Source: Anaerosphaera multitolerans (lineage in GTDB: Bacteria > Bacillota > Clostridia > Tissierellales > Peptoniphilaceae). Taken from it: a stretch of 64,000 bases of DNA. Each line of letters begins with the position of its first letter. Position 1 is the stretch's first letter. The translations under genes were made by a program, and so were the position numbers. Location: the NCBI RefSeq assembly GCF_004006535.1, contig NZ_RLIH01000003.1, positions 124,001 to 188,000 on the forward strand, written 5' to 3'. Below, in pieces: positions 8,684 through 18,391 of the stretch. Under the pieces are notes generated by a model, which ran no database searches, had not been told where the DNA came from, and saw only the letters and a program-made list of their open reading frames with translations.

Positions 8684-10018
8684 TTAAAAAGGAAAGGGCA
8701 TTTTAAATTTCTTTTTATTCATTTTACCCATATTCCCAAACTGCTTCATCATTTTTCTCAATTCTTTAAATTGCTTTAAAAGTTTATTTACTTCAACTGG
8801 TGTAGTACCACTTCCATTGGCAATTCTCTTCCTTCTTGAGATATCAATTATTTCCGGTTTTTGTCTTTCTTCCTTAGTCATCGATCTAATAATTGCTTCC
8901 AGTCTTGCAAATTCTTTTTCATCGACATTTATACCCTTTAACATTTTGTTGTTCATTCCGGGAAGCATTCCTAAAATATCTTCAAGAGGTCCGAGATTTT
9001 TCATCTGTTCCAGTTGATCTAAAAAATCATCAAAGGTAAAACTTTGAGTTCTAAGCTTTTTCTCAAGCTCTATGGCCTTCTGTTCATCTACTGCCGATTG
9101 TGCCTTTTCAATTAAACTTAAAACGTCTCCCATGCCAAGAATACGTGATGCCATCCTATCTGGATGAAAAACTTCAATTTGATCCAGTTTTTCCCCCATT
9201 GCGGTAAATTTTATTGGAACATTTGTAACTGCTCTTATGGAAAGTGCAGCACCACCTCTTGCATCACCGTCTAACTTTGTAAGTATTACTCCCGTTAATT
9301 TTAATCTCTCATCAAAAGCAGCTGCTACATTTACTGCATCTTGACCCGTCATTGCATCTAAAACTAAAAGTATTTCTGAAATATCTAAGGCATCATTAAT
9401 TTCTATTAACTCTTCCATTAAATTTTCGTCAATATGAAGTCTACCAGCAGTATCTATTAAAACTACATCGTTACCGTTCTTTTTGGCGTGTTCCACAGAT
9501 GCTTTCGCTATATCTACGGGCTTTATCTTATCTCCCATAGTAAATACAGGCACATCAATACTTTCTCCTACAACCTGCAACTGCTTAATGGCTGCTGGTC
9601 TATAGACGTCACAAGCCACTAATAAAGGTCTTTTACCCTCTTTTTTCATTAGATTTGCAAGTTTTCCTGAGGTAGTAGTCTTACCTGCCCCTTGAAGTCC
9701 ACACATCATAATTACTGTAGGTTTTTTAGAATAATCAATTTTAACTTCACCAGTTCCCATTAAACTGGTTAATTCCTCATTAACTATTTTAATAACTTGT
9801 TGTCCAGGTGTAAGACTGTTTAAGACTTCAGATCCTAGTGATCTTTCCTTTACAGTATTTATAAAATTTTTTACTACTTTAAAGTTTACATCTGCTTCAA
9901 GTAAAGCGAGTTTTACCTCTCGCATAGCAAGGTCAATATCCTTCTCAGACAACTTACCCTTACCACGTAACATCGACAGTGTACTTTGTAATTTATCCGA
10001 TAGAGATTCAAATATCAT
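8684..10018 (-). CDS. ffh: Signal recognition particle GTPase Ffh
   Basis: Ffh is the protein core of the signal recognition particle and targets nascent membrane proteins to FtsY. N domain: residues 1 to about 85. G domain: G1 GLQGAGKTT (about 104-112), DTAGRLH, and TKLDGDARGG. M domain: from about 300, Met- and Gly-rich, ending in a basic MKQFGNMGKMNKKKFK-type tail that binds the SRP RNA. I start at ATG 10018 because AGGAGG precedes it and family proteins begin MIFESLS; a six-codon extension is possible but lacks a ribosome site. Its start overlaps the end of ylxM by 11 bases. The 444-residue length is normal. Confidence 0.97.
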   Translation of the reverse strand: MIFESLSDKLQSTLSMLRGKGKLSEKDIDLAMREVKLALLEADVNFKVVKNFINTVKERSLGSEVLNSLTPGQQVIKIVNEELTSLMGTGEVKIDYSKKPTVIMMCGLQGAGKTTTSGKLANLMKKEGKRPLLVACDVYRPAAIKQLQVVGESIDVPVFTMGDKIKPVDIAKASVEHAKKNGNDVVLIDTAGRLHIDENLMEELIEINDALDISEILLVLDAMTGQDAVNVAAAFDERLKLTGVILTKLDGDARGGAALSIRAVTNVPIKFTAMGEKLDQIEVFHPDRMASRILGMGDVLSLIEKAQSAVDEQKAIELEKKLRTQSFTFDDFLDQLEQMKNLGPLEDILGMLPGMNNKMLKGINVDEKEFARLEAIIRSMTKEERQKPEIIDISRRKRIANGSGTTPVEVNKLLKQFKELRKMMKQFGNMGKMNKKKFKMPFPF

Positions 10019-10373
10019 AATAAACCTCCTCTTCATTAAAAATAATGGAATATATCTTTCTCAATGTAATATCATCTAATTCTTTTGAATTGCTTTTTAA
10101 ACTTTTAAACAAATTTTTTAAATCTTCAGATTTCTTTTTGTTTTCTCTATTTAACTCAATTAATCCAAGTTTATTTTCAAATTCATTTAAGTTTATCTCC
10201 GCCCTCTTTAAATTGTTGGAAACGGCTTGCTTTGAAATATTTAACTCCTCAGCAATTTCATTTAATGAATAATCATACTTATAGTACATTTCCATGGCTT
10301 TTAATTGTTTTTCAGATAACAACTTGCCATAAAAATCTAAAAGCATATTCATTTTTATTACATTTTCAATCAT
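10008..10373 (-). CDS. ylxM: YlxM/p13-like HTH protein of the SRP operon
   Basis: The 121-residue protein matches the YlxM family, a sigma-70 region 4-like helix-turn-helix protein that is encoded with ffh and in streptococci stimulates SRP function. The HTH is at about residues 32-55 (YSLNEIAEELNISKQAVSNNLKRA). The N-terminus MNMLLDFYGKLLSEKQ is typical. I chose ATG 10373, with GGTGATG upstream, over an eight-codon longer form. It is the first gene of the operon ylxM-ffh-rpsP-khpA-rimM-trmD-rplS and has its own strong promoter. In many relatives it follows ftsY directly; here alr lies between. Confidence 0.92.
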   Translation of the reverse strand: MIENVIKMNMLLDFYGKLLSEKQLKAMEMYYKYDYSLNEIAEELNISKQAVSNNLKRAEINLNEFENKLGLIELNRENKKKSEDLKNLFKSLKSNSKELDDITLRKIYSIIFNEEEVYYDI

Positions 10374-10418
10374 ATCATCACCATATTCTAGTGTCAATCT
10401 TTTTCATTGACCTTGATT

Positions 10419-10447
10419 ATTATACTTACTAAATTTATGAAAGTCAA
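10419..10447 (-). promoter_or_regulatory. Promoter of the ylxM-ffh-rpsP-...-rplS operon
   Basis: TTGACT (10442-10447), a 17-base spacer and a perfect TATAAT (10419-10424), about 45 bases before the ylxM ATG. The -35 abuts the T-run of the alr terminator. Confidence 0.85.
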
Positions 10448-10480
10448 TAAAAAAAGAATAAAAACCAACGTTTTTATTCT
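10448..10480 (-). terminator. Intrinsic terminator after alr
   Basis: An 11-bp perfect stem AGAATAAAAAC / GTTTTTATTCT with a 4-base loop and seven T on the minus strand. The alr stop codon (10474-10476) lies inside the 5' arm. It ends the plsX-to-alr operon. Confidence 0.9.
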
Positions 10481-11634
10481 AAATTTATATCATATATACT
10501 TTCAACTTGAGAGTTTTTAATGTAGACTCTTGGCAATCTCATTGAAAAGTGACAGGAAAAAGACGTATCGACTTCTCCGGCCTTTTCTGCTAACTCTCCA
10601 ATTGAAATTTCCTCTTCACCTTGTTTCCCTAAGAGAACAGCCTCATCTCCTATTTTACAGTTGACCTTAGATACATCAATCATCATTTGATCCATACATA
10701 TTCTTCCTATTTGGGGACATCGCTTACCTCCAATAAGTACATCTATTTTTCCGCTTAACTGTCTTATTATTCCATCAGCATAGCCTATGGGAAGAGTTGC
10801 CACCCTTATGTCGTCTTCGGCTTCATAAGTAAGTCCATACCCCACTTTTTCACCTTTTTTAACTATCTTTAAATGAGAAATTTCGGCTTTTATTTCTCCA
10901 ATATATTCTACGTTAAAATTCTCATACCTGCTAGCCACTCCCTCAGTAGATCCATATTGAACTATGCCGGGTCTTACTCCGTCTAAGCTGTATTCTCTAT
11001 AATTAATAACACCTTGTGAGTTGTTAATGTGTCTAATACCCACATCAACTCCCTTGTCCTCCACTGACTTAACAAAAAAAATAAAATTTCTATATTGGCT
11101 TTCAGTATAGTCAAAATTACTATCTGCAGCGGCAAAATGAGAAAAGATTCCTTCAATTTTTACATTGTTTAATTTGCTTATTTCTACTACCTCATTAATA
11201 CTGTCCTCGTTTACTTTAAAACCTATTCGGTTCATTCCGCTATCAACGACTAAGTGTATTCTTGCAACTTTATTTAATGAAACAGCTATCTTACTTAATA
11301 TTTCAGCCGTTTCTAAACTATAGGTAGCCATGATAATATTATTTTCTATTGCATCAGCCATAACATATTCGGGAGTATAACCTAAAATTAATATATCAAT
11401 GTCTTTAAATTTTCTTCTAATTTTTATAGCTTCACTATTAGTTGCAACTGCAAAGAAATTAATTCCCTCTTCTCGTAAAGTTTCAACTATTTTTAATGAA
11501 CCGAATCCATAGGCATTACTCTTTACTACAGATATAATTTTTACATTCTTATCTAAAATACTCCTTATTTGCTCTATATTGTAAACTAATTTATCTAGGT
11601 TTACTTCCAGCCAAGAAGATCTTGTCAGCTTCAT
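10474..11634 (-). CDS. alr: Alanine racemase
   Basis: Alr is the PLP enzyme that interconverts L- and D-alanine, giving D-Ala for peptidoglycan. The PLP lysine lies in VKSNAYGFGS (Lys about 39) and the second catalytic base, Tyr, in KVGYGLTYEA (about 265). The motifs GVRPGIVQYG and RICMDQMMIDV are also family signatures. I start at ATG 11634, behind GGGGGAACAGG; a nine-codon longer form lacks a ribosome site. The 386-residue length is normal. It is 10 bases after ftsY and last in the operon, an unusual place for alr. Confidence 0.96.
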   Translation of the reverse strand: MKLTRSSWLEVNLDKLVYNIEQIRSILDKNVKIISVVKSNAYGFGSLKIVETLREEGINFFAVATNSEAIKIRRKFKDIDILILGYTPEYVMADAIENNIIMATYSLETAEILSKIAVSLNKVARIHLVVDSGMNRIGFKVNEDSINEVVEISKLNNVKIEGIFSHFAAADSNFDYTESQYRNFIFFVKSVEDKGVDVGIRHINNSQGVINYREYSLDGVRPGIVQYGSTEGVASRYENFNVEYIGEIKAEISHLKIVKKGEKVGYGLTYEAEDDIRVATLPIGYADGIIRQLSGKIDVLIGGKRCPQIGRICMDQMMIDVSKVNCKIGDEAVLLGKQGEEEISIGELAEKAGEVDTSFSCHFSMRLPRVYIKNSQVESIYDINLE

Positions 11635-11644
11635 CCTGTTCCCC

Positions 11645-12844
11645 CTAGTCAAAAATTGCATCTATAAAGGAATCCATATTAAATTCCTGAAGGTCGTCAA
11701 TTCCCTCTCCCACACCAACTAATTTTATTGGTATTTGAAGTTCACTTTGTAATGCTATTACTACACCGCCCTTAGCTGTACCATCTAGCTTTGTAAGCAC
11801 TATTCCCGAAAGTTCTGTAACTTCCATAAAAGTCTTAGCCTGATTCATGGCATTTTGACCAGTTGTAGCATCTAGAACCAAGAGAGTTTCCCTATTTGCC
11901 TCAGAATATTCCCTATCTATAATTCTGTTAATCTTTTCCAGCTCCTGCATTAAATTAACTTTGTTATGCAAACGACCTGCCGTATCGCAAATTAATATGT
12001 CACAATTTCTAGATTTTGCAGCAGAAATTCCGTCAAAAATTACTGCTGCCGGATCAGCGCCTTCCTTATGGGATATAACATCTACCCCGGCCCTATCTCC
12101 CCAAGTCTTAAGTTGATCTATAGCCGCGGCTCTAAAAGTATCTCCTGCTGCTATAATAACCTTTTTATCCTTCATCTTTAATTTGTTTGACAGCTTACCT
12201 ATTGTTGTAGTTTTACCAACTCCATTTACACCTACAACTAATATAACAGTAGGCTTTTCTTCTGAGATTTCGGTAGGCAAATCTTCATTCATAAGTTTTT
12301 TAACTTCTTTTTTTAATAGATCCTTAACTAGAGAAGGGTCATTTATTTTTTCTTCAATTATTGTATCTCTTAAATTATCAATTAATTGCATAGTAGTCTT
12401 CATACCAATATCAGCAGAAATAAGAATGTCCTCTAAATCTTCAAGCATTTCATCGTCAATTTTAACGTAAGCGCCCAGAACTGTATTTATTTTTACGCCC
12501 ATCTCATGTCTGGTCTTACTTAAGCCCTGTTTCAACCTTTGAAATAAAGATACTTTCTCCTCTGCCTTATCTTCTTTTTCTTCCACTACCTCTTCAACTG
12601 ATTCTACTTTTACTTTATCAAAATCATCTTTTAAATCTTCCTCAGTTGTAGTCGTCTCTACTTCTTCCTCAATTTCTTCCAAGTCATTTTCCCGTAACTC
12701 TACGTCCTCAGAAATACTCTCTTCTATATTTTCTACTACATCTTCTTTTTCACCTTCAATTATTTCTTCACTTTTATTTTCTTCCACTGAAGGCGTTTCT
12801 TCTGTACCATTTTTAGCTATTTTGTCTTTAAACCACTTGAACAC
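11645..12844 (-). CDS. ftsY: SRP receptor GTPase FtsY
   Basis: FtsY is the membrane-associated receptor for SRP. The first 100 or so residues are an acidic, Glu/Val-rich, disordered A region; the NG domain follows with G1 GVNGVGKTTT (about residue 205), DTAGRLHNK, and TKLDGTAKGG. The 399 residues exceed the Bacillus protein because of the acidic region. Start is GTG with AAGGGGG 8 bases upstream. It lies 11 bases after smc, as in most Bacillota, and is followed by alr. Confidence 0.97.
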   Translation of the reverse strand: MFKWFKDKIAKNGTEETPSVEENKSEEIIEGEKEDVVENIEESISEDVELRENDLEEIEEEVETTTTEEDLKDDFDKVKVESVEEVVEEKEDKAEEKVSLFQRLKQGLSKTRHEMGVKINTVLGAYVKIDDEMLEDLEDILISADIGMKTTMQLIDNLRDTIIEEKINDPSLVKDLLKKEVKKLMNEDLPTEISEEKPTVILVVGVNGVGKTTTIGKLSNKLKMKDKKVIIAAGDTFRAAAIDQLKTWGDRAGVDVISHKEGADPAAVIFDGISAAKSRNCDILICDTAGRLHNKVNLMQELEKINRIIDREYSEANRETLLVLDATTGQNAMNQAKTFMEVTELSGIVLTKLDGTAKGGVVIALQSELQIPIKLVGVGEGIDDLQEFNMDSFIDAIFD

Positions 12845-12855
12845 TTAAATCCCCC

Positions 12856-15800
12856 TTAACTTTTTAATTCTACAGATATAATTTTGCTAACTCCTCTTTC
12901 CTCCATAGTAACACCATAGAGAACATTTGCTATTTCCATAGTCAACTTTCTATGGGTGATTATTATAAATTGAATATCATTAATGCTCTTTAAATAATCA
13001 GCATATCTTTTAATATTTGCATCGTCTAGAGCTGCATCTATCTCGTCAAGAATACAGAAAGGAGCCGGCCTTACTTTTAATAATGCAAAGAGTAAAGCAA
13101 CTGCAGTAAGGGACCTTTCACCTCCTGAAAGAAGAGATAAGGACTGAAATCTTTTACCCGGAGGTTGTGCTTTAATTTCAATTCCGCTATTTAAAACATC
13201 CTCACCATCTATTTCAATTTCCGCTCTACCGCCATTAAATAAAATTTTAAATATTTCATCAAAGTACTTTGATATTTTAGAAAAAGACTCTTTAAATCTA
13301 ACTTTCATTTCATCATTTAACTTTTTTAAAATAGATTTAATTTCTTCTCTGGAATTTAATAAGTCCTCTTTCTGTTCTAAATTAAATTTTAACCTCTCAC
13401 TAACTGTCCTATATTCATCAATGGAAAATAAATTTACTTCACCAAGTTTATATATTTCAGTTTTCAAATTCTTAATTCTGTCTGTTAACTCTTTATTAGT
13501 AATGTTTTCAATTAAATTTGAAATTTCAGACTTACTTACTCCATATTCAAGGTTCATTCTATCAACAATTGAATCAATATTAAAACTGATTTTTTCCATA
13601 TCTGATTTTACTTTGGTAATCTTATTTTCCAATTCATAGTTTGTATTTTGAATTTGATAGGATTCTTCTAAATACTTAGAATGTAAAGATTTCTTCTCAT
13701 CTTTAATTTTCTTTTTTTCTGACAATTCATTAGAGAAATTATCAATTTTACTGTGAATTTCCGATAGTTTTTTTTCAAGTTCCACTTTACCTATTTGTAA
13801 ATCTTCAATGCTAACTAAAATTGTTTCATTTTCCTTTAAAGCACTTTCAATCCTTTCGCCATCAGCTAAATTACTATCTTCAATTCTCTTTATTTCCTTT
13901 TCAATGTTCAATATTTCATTTTGAATTTTTACAATCTCTAACTTTTCATCATTATTTTTTTCAATTTTATTATCTATCTCATTTTTTAACTCATTTAACT
14001 GTTCTTCAATTTCATCATTTTTATTACTAACATTTAATAACGCTTCTTCTACTTTTTTTAATTTTTCGGTATTTTCAGCTAAGGATATTCTATCTTCTTT
14101 CATAGAACCTTCAATACCTATTCTATCTTCATTGTATTTTTCCATATAGGAATCATTATTTTTCATTGAGTTATTAATATTCTCAACAGTTCGCTCTAAA
14201 CTTAATATTTCCTCTGAAGTTTTAAAAATCTTTTCATCTGTTGAGACTAAATCTGATTTTAACTTTTCCAGTTTAGATTTGCTTTCATTAAAAATTTCCA
14301 AACTTCTATTGTAGAGGTTTTGTATTCGCCTTACTTCTTTCTTAGCAGCTTCTATTTCATTTTTTCTTCCCAAAATATCAGTGTTGTTTTTAGGTAGATT
14401 ACCTCCCGTTATAGATCCTCCAATATTTAAGCTGTCTCCTTTAAGTGTAACTATTCTATAACTGTTTTTTAACTTTTTAGACAAACTTAAAGCACTATCA
14501 AAGTCAACTGCTACTATAGTTCTTCCCAAAAGGCTTTTAAAAATATTTTTATATTTAAAATCATAATCTATTAGTTCATCTCCATAGCCTAAAATCCCCT
14601 GATCTTTATACTTTGACAAATCTAAATTCGTCTTTTTAAATTCAATTTTCCCAATGGGTAAAAAGGTTATTCTGCCAAGTTTTTCTCTGTTTAATAGGTT
14701 AATCATTTCCTTTGCATCATTTTCATCTTCCACAATTATGTTTTGCGAAGAGCTACCCAATGCTACGCTTATAGCTTTTTCATATTTACTGTCCACTTTA
14801 ATATTATCGGCAACAGGCCCTATTAATCCATCGGAAAATAAATTTCTCTTCTTTGTAAAATTCATAAAAGATTTTACACTTTTATTATATCCTTCAAAAT
14901 TATCAGCTAAGTTTTTTAAAGCTATGTACTTAGCATTTTCTTTTTCAAAATTAGATTTATAGCTCTGTAACTGTTCCTCAACAGTATTAACTTCATTTTG
15001 TAATTCTTCTACAGCTTTAGTTAAGTTAATTTTTTCAGTTTTTAATAGTTTAGATGTTTCATATACCTTAGCTTTTTTTTCATCTGTTTGTCTTAGTGAT
15101 CTTTCAATTTCTAAATTATTTTCTTCTAAAATCGCTAAATTTTTATTTATACTTTTTAATCTATCTTCTTTTTCTTCTATTAAAGAAGTTTTAATTGAAA
15201 TCCTAGATTCTATTTCAGATTTTTCTCTATGCAGTTCAATAAGCCTTGAATTATCCAAATCCAATTTTTTTTCTATTTCATTACGACGTTCGACGCTTAT
15301 CTCTAAGCTGTCTTTTAACTTATTTAAGTTAATATTTTTTTCTTCCTCTAAGTCCCTAATATTTTTTAATTTATCAATTAAATTATTCTTCTCAGCTTCA
15401 CGATTTTTAATAATTGCTTTTAACTCATCTATAGTATTAAAATTTCTATTTAAATTTTGTTCTAATGTTTCTTTTTTCTCGACAATTAAATTTAACTGAG
15501 AAATTTCTCTCTCATATAATTTATTATCTTCTAATTCTTCTTTTTGAAGTTTTTCAATTTCCAATTCAATTTCATCTATTTCTTTGGAAATCAAAGACTT
15601 TTGAACTTCTAACTCCTCTAACTTAATCTTTAATTTTCCAACTTCAGTTAAAAATTCCTCTTCTCTTAATATATATTTTTCATTATTTTTAATATGTTTT
15701 TCAATTTCATTAAATGCATTAGTTATTTCCAATGATTTAAGCTCTTCAAAGAGGTTCTTATACTTAATTGCATTTTCAGATTCTATCCTTAAGACTTTTT

Positions 15801-16404
15801 CTCTCTGCTCTATCTCTGAAATTATATCGTTTAACCTTACAATGTTTTCCTCTGTTTTTTTTAGCTTGTTTTCAGATTCAAGTTTACGCATCTTATATTT
15901 TGAAATACCTGCAGCTTCTTCAAAGACAGCTCTTCTCTGTTCAGGTCTATTACTTAAAATACTTTCAACTTTACCTTGTCCTATCAAAGAATATCCATCT
16001 TTTCCGATACCAGTATCCATAAATAACTCTTTAATATCTTTTAATCTACATTTTACACTGTTAATTAAAAATTCACTTTCCAGAGATCTATACATCCTTC
16101 TGGTAACAGATACTTCATTGTATTCTAAAGGTAAGGTTCTATCTGAATTATCAAAAACAATAGTAACTTCAGCAAAGCCAAGCGGTCTTTTCTTATCTGT
16201 TCCGGAAAATATTACATCTTCCATTTTAGTTCCTCTTAAAGTTTTTACACTTGTTTCGCCAAGTACCCACATAATAGCATCAGAAATATTACTTTTACCA
16301 CTACCGTTAGGTCCTACAATTCCTGTTATTTTATGGTTAAATTCAATTTTAGTTTTTTGTGCAAAGGACTTAAATCCCTGAATGTAAAGTGTTTTTAAAT
16401 ACAT
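12856..16404 (-). CDS. smc: Chromosome segregation protein Smc
   Basis: Smc is the ATPase of the bacterial condensin complex with ScpA and ScpB. The 1182-residue length is standard. Walker A GPNGSGKS is at 31-38. Long coiled coils flank a hinge at about 515-680 (GLIGPVADNIKV onward, GGSITGG near its end). The C-terminal head has the ABC signature LSGGERSL and Walker B ILDEIDAALDD. The start overlaps the upstream radical SAM gene by 10 bases and has GGAGAG upstream. The opposite strand has several open frames, all explained by the AT-rich coiled-coil coding. Confidence 0.98.
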   Translation of the reverse strand: MYLKTLYIQGFKSFAQKTKIEFNHKITGIVGPNGSGKSNISDAIMWVLGETSVKTLRGTKMEDVIFSGTDKKRPLGFAEVTIVFDNSDRTLPLEYNEVSVTRRMYRSLESEFLINSVKCRLKDIKELFMDTGIGKDGYSLIGQGKVESILSNRPEQRRAVFEEAAGISKYKMRKLESENKLKKTEENIVRLNDIISEIEQREKVLRIESENAIKYKNLFEELKSLEITNAFNEIEKHIKNNEKYILREEEFLTEVGKLKIKLEELEVQKSLISKEIDEIELEIEKLQKEELEDNKLYEREISQLNLIVEKKETLEQNLNRNFNTIDELKAIIKNREAEKNNLIDKLKNIRDLEEEKNINLNKLKDSLEISVERRNEIEKKLDLDNSRLIELHREKSEIESRISIKTSLIEEKEDRLKSINKNLAILEENNLEIERSLRQTDEKKAKVYETSKLLKTEKINLTKAVEELQNEVNTVEEQLQSYKSNFEKENAKYIALKNLADNFEGYNKSVKSFMNFTKKRNLFSDGLIGPVADNIKVDSKYEKAISVALGSSSQNIIVEDENDAKEMINLLNREKLGRITFLPIGKIEFKKTNLDLSKYKDQGILGYGDELIDYDFKYKNIFKSLLGRTIVAVDFDSALSLSKKLKNSYRIVTLKGDSLNIGGSITGGNLPKNNTDILGRKNEIEAAKKEVRRIQNLYNRSLEIFNESKSKLEKLKSDLVSTDEKIFKTSEEILSLERTVENINNSMKNNDSYMEKYNEDRIGIEGSMKEDRISLAENTEKLKKVEEALLNVSNKNDEIEEQLNELKNEIDNKIEKNNDEKLEIVKIQNEILNIEKEIKRIEDSNLADGERIESALKENETILVSIEDLQIGKVELEKKLSEIHSKIDNFSNELSEKKKIKDEKKSLHSKYLEESYQIQNTNYELENKITKVKSDMEKISFNIDSIVDRMNLEYGVSKSEISNLIENITNKELTDRIKNLKTEIYKLGEVNLFSIDEYRTVSERLKFNLEQKEDLLNSREEIKSILKKLNDEMKVRFKESFSKISKYFDEIFKILFNGGRAEIEIDGEDVLNSGIEIKAQPPGKRFQSLSLLSGGERSLTAVALLFALLKVRPAPFCILDEIDAALDDANIKRYADYLKSINDIQFIIITHRKLTMEIANVLYGVTMEERGVSKIISVELKS

Positions 16405-17465
16405 GTTCTCTCCAAAGTAATAAAATCTAATATTTTTATTTCTTTTTCTAAATTATTGTAATTCAATATTAAATTTTCATTTCCAATATTTTTTTCTCTT
16501 AATTTTAATCTCTTTAAATTAAGGGCATCTGTTATTTTTCTCTTAATAGTTCCCTTTTGGCCGGATAAACTTGAAATATTTTTCCCCGAGGCAAAAATAC
16601 TTAGTACTCCATCTTCTACTTTTAAATCATTAAAATAATTTTTCAATACTTCAAAAAGTATTTCACCTTCAACTAATTGTCTTATAGAAGGATGAAAAGG
16701 TCCTGTTACCACATCCTTATTTAGTTGTATATTATCTGTAGGTTGTAGACCTATTCTAATTACGGGAATGTTATTAATAATATAGACTTTAAGTACTTCC
16801 TTAGACATATTAACCGCTTCTTCTAAAGTTAAAGCACTATAAAGTCCATTTTCCAAATCCTTTAATAGCTGTGTTTCTTTTATAACTAATGTTGGGTAAA
16901 TCCTTACAAAATCAGGATCAATTTTTATAAATTCTCTTGCAGTATATAAAGACTTTTCTAACGTATCTCCCGGCAATCCCAACATTTGTTGCAATCCTAA
17001 ATTAAATCCATATTCTTTTATTAATTTTGAAGCCCTGTAAACACAACTTGAATCATGACCTCTATTTGACCTGTTTAAAACATTTTCATCTAAACTTTGA
17101 ACACCAAGTTCAATAGTATCAACTAAGTAAAATTTCAATATATCTAAAACTTCATTATCTATGCAATCAGGTCTGGTGGAGATTCTTATTTCACTGATTA
17201 TTTTCTTTTTTTTGTATTCTTTTATTACAGTTAACAGTTCTCTTTGTATATTTTGATCGATGGCAGTAAAACTACCTCCATAAAAAGCAACTTCTATATT
17301 TTTCTTATCTTTAAAATATCCCAAGTATTCCTCAATGATACTATAGACATCTTCAGTGCTTACATTAGTAGAAACAGCTGTTATTTTCTTTTGATTGCAA
17401 AATACGCAATCATTTGGACAACCTAAATGAGGGACAAAGATTGGAATTATATTTTTCTTAGACAT
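16395..17465 (-). CDS. Radical SAM protein, Elp3-related
   Basis: The 356-residue protein binds a 4Fe-4S cluster through CPNDCVFCNQ (CxxxCxxC with Cys16, Cys20, Cys23) and shares the Elp3-type SAM barrel, with VAFYGGSFTAID and GLPGDTLEKS as SAM-binding stretches. It lacks the C-terminal acetyltransferase domain of true Elp3, so it is not a complete Elp3 tRNA modifier. Proteins of this type lie between rnc and smc in many clostridia; their function is not established. The start ATG at 17465 lies inside the rnc end (8-base overlap) behind AGGAG. Confidence 0.85.
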   Translation of the reverse strand: MSKKNIIPIFVPHLGCPNDCVFCNQKKITAVSTNVSTEDVYSIIEEYLGYFKDKKNIEVAFYGGSFTAIDQNIQRELLTVIKEYKKKKIISEIRISTRPDCIDNEVLDILKFYLVDTIELGVQSLDENVLNRSNRGHDSSCVYRASKLIKEYGFNLGLQQMLGLPGDTLEKSLYTAREFIKIDPDFVRIYPTLVIKETQLLKDLENGLYSALTLEEAVNMSKEVLKVYIINNIPVIRIGLQPTDNIQLNKDVVTGPFHPSIRQLVEGEILFEVLKNYFNDLKVEDGVLSIFASGKNISSLSGQKGTIKRKITDALNLKRLKLREKNIGNENLILNYNNLEKEIKILDFITLERTCI

Positions 17466-18159
17466 CTTCTTCTCCTAATTTAACTAAAGCCTCTTTGGCA
17501 GCCATTTGTTCGGAAAGTTTTTTTGTACTTCCACTTCCTCTGCCTAATATCTCTCCATTTACTCTGACCTCAGAATAAAAAACCTTGTCATTATCCGGTC
17601 CTGTTTCATTGTACAAATTGTAATTTAAAGTGACTCCATTAGTTTTTTGTAATATCTCTTGAAGTCTTGATTTATAATCTCCGTTCAATTTAAATTCCTT
17701 GGCTTCAATTAACTTTTCTTTAAAAATATTTAAAACCACTTTTTTAGTTGCCTCATATCCTCCATCTATAAAGACTGCTCCTATTATAGCTTCTAAACAA
17801 TCGGCAATTATAGATTTCCTTTTCTTACCTCCAAATTTTAACTCGCCTTTACCAAATCTCATATAATCTCCTATAGAAAATTTAACTCCTATTTCAAAAA
17901 GAGTTTCCTCATTTACTACAGAAGATCTTAACTTTGAAAGCTTGCCTTCAGAAGTATTTTTTAAATTGTAAAAAAAATATTCACCTACAATTAAATCTAA
18001 AACGGCATCACCAAGAAATTCAAGTCTTTCATTACTGATGCCGTTTTTATTATTATGCTCATTTACATAGGATGAATGAGTCAAAGCAGTCTTTAAAATA
18101 TTTATATCATTAAACTCATATTTTAAATTTCCACTTAACCTTAATATGTCCTTAAACAT
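17458..18159 (-). CDS. rnc: Ribonuclease III
   Basis: RNase III cuts double-stranded RNA and processes rRNA precursors. The 233-residue protein has the catalytic signature NERLEFLGDAVLDLIVGEYF (about 43-62) with Glu and Asp metal ligands, a second acidic pair (DCLEAIIGAVFIDGG, about 118-132), and a C-terminal dsRNA-binding domain from about 160 (YKSRLQEILQK...SEQMAAKEALVKLG). Start ATG has TAGG and T-rich spacing. It is 8 bases after acpP, in the usual plsX-acpP-rnc-smc order. Confidence 0.97.
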   Translation of the reverse strand: MFKDILRLSGNLKYEFNDINILKTALTHSSYVNEHNNKNGISNERLEFLGDAVLDLIVGEYFFYNLKNTSEGKLSKLRSSVVNEETLFEIGVKFSIGDYMRFGKGELKFGGKKRKSIIADCLEAIIGAVFIDGGYEATKKVVLNIFKEKLIEAKEFKLNGDYKSRLQEILQKTNGVTLNYNLYNETGPDNDKVFYSEVRVNGEILGRGSGSTKKLSEQMAAKEALVKLGEEDV

Positions 18160-18166
18160 AATAAAC

Positions 18167-18391
18167 CTACTCTAATTCTTCAATATAATCAATTACATCT
18201 CCAATAGTAGACATTTTTTCTATTACTTCATCGTCAATTTCCAAATCAAGTTCATCTTCAATGGTCATTACAAATTCTACTATATCAATGGAATCAGCAT
18301 TTAAATCATCTACAAAAGACATATCTTCATCTAATTCTTCAACTTCTCTATTAAATTGAGTAGCTATCAATTCCAATATTCTTTCTTTCAT
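18167..18391 (-). CDS. acpP: Acyl carrier protein
   Basis: AcpP carries acyl chains in type II fatty acid synthesis and feeds PlsX. The 74-residue acidic protein has the phosphopantetheine attachment site NADSIDIVEFVM with Ser at about 35. Its ATG overlaps the plsX stop as TAATG, with AAGGAGG upstream, so it is coupled to plsX. Confidence 0.98.
   Translation of the reverse strand: MKERILELIATQFNREVEELDEDMSFVDDLNADSIDIVEFVMTIEDELDLEIDDEVIEKMSTIGDVIDYIEELE

Noticed and set aside
15842-16381. 179-codon open frame on the plus strand
   Set aside because: It is antisense to the smc ATPase head, has no ribosome site and its content mirrors the smc codon pattern.
16395-17465. Full Elp3 tRNA acetyltransferase
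   Set aside because: The radical SAM half is present but the C-terminal acetyltransferase domain is absent.
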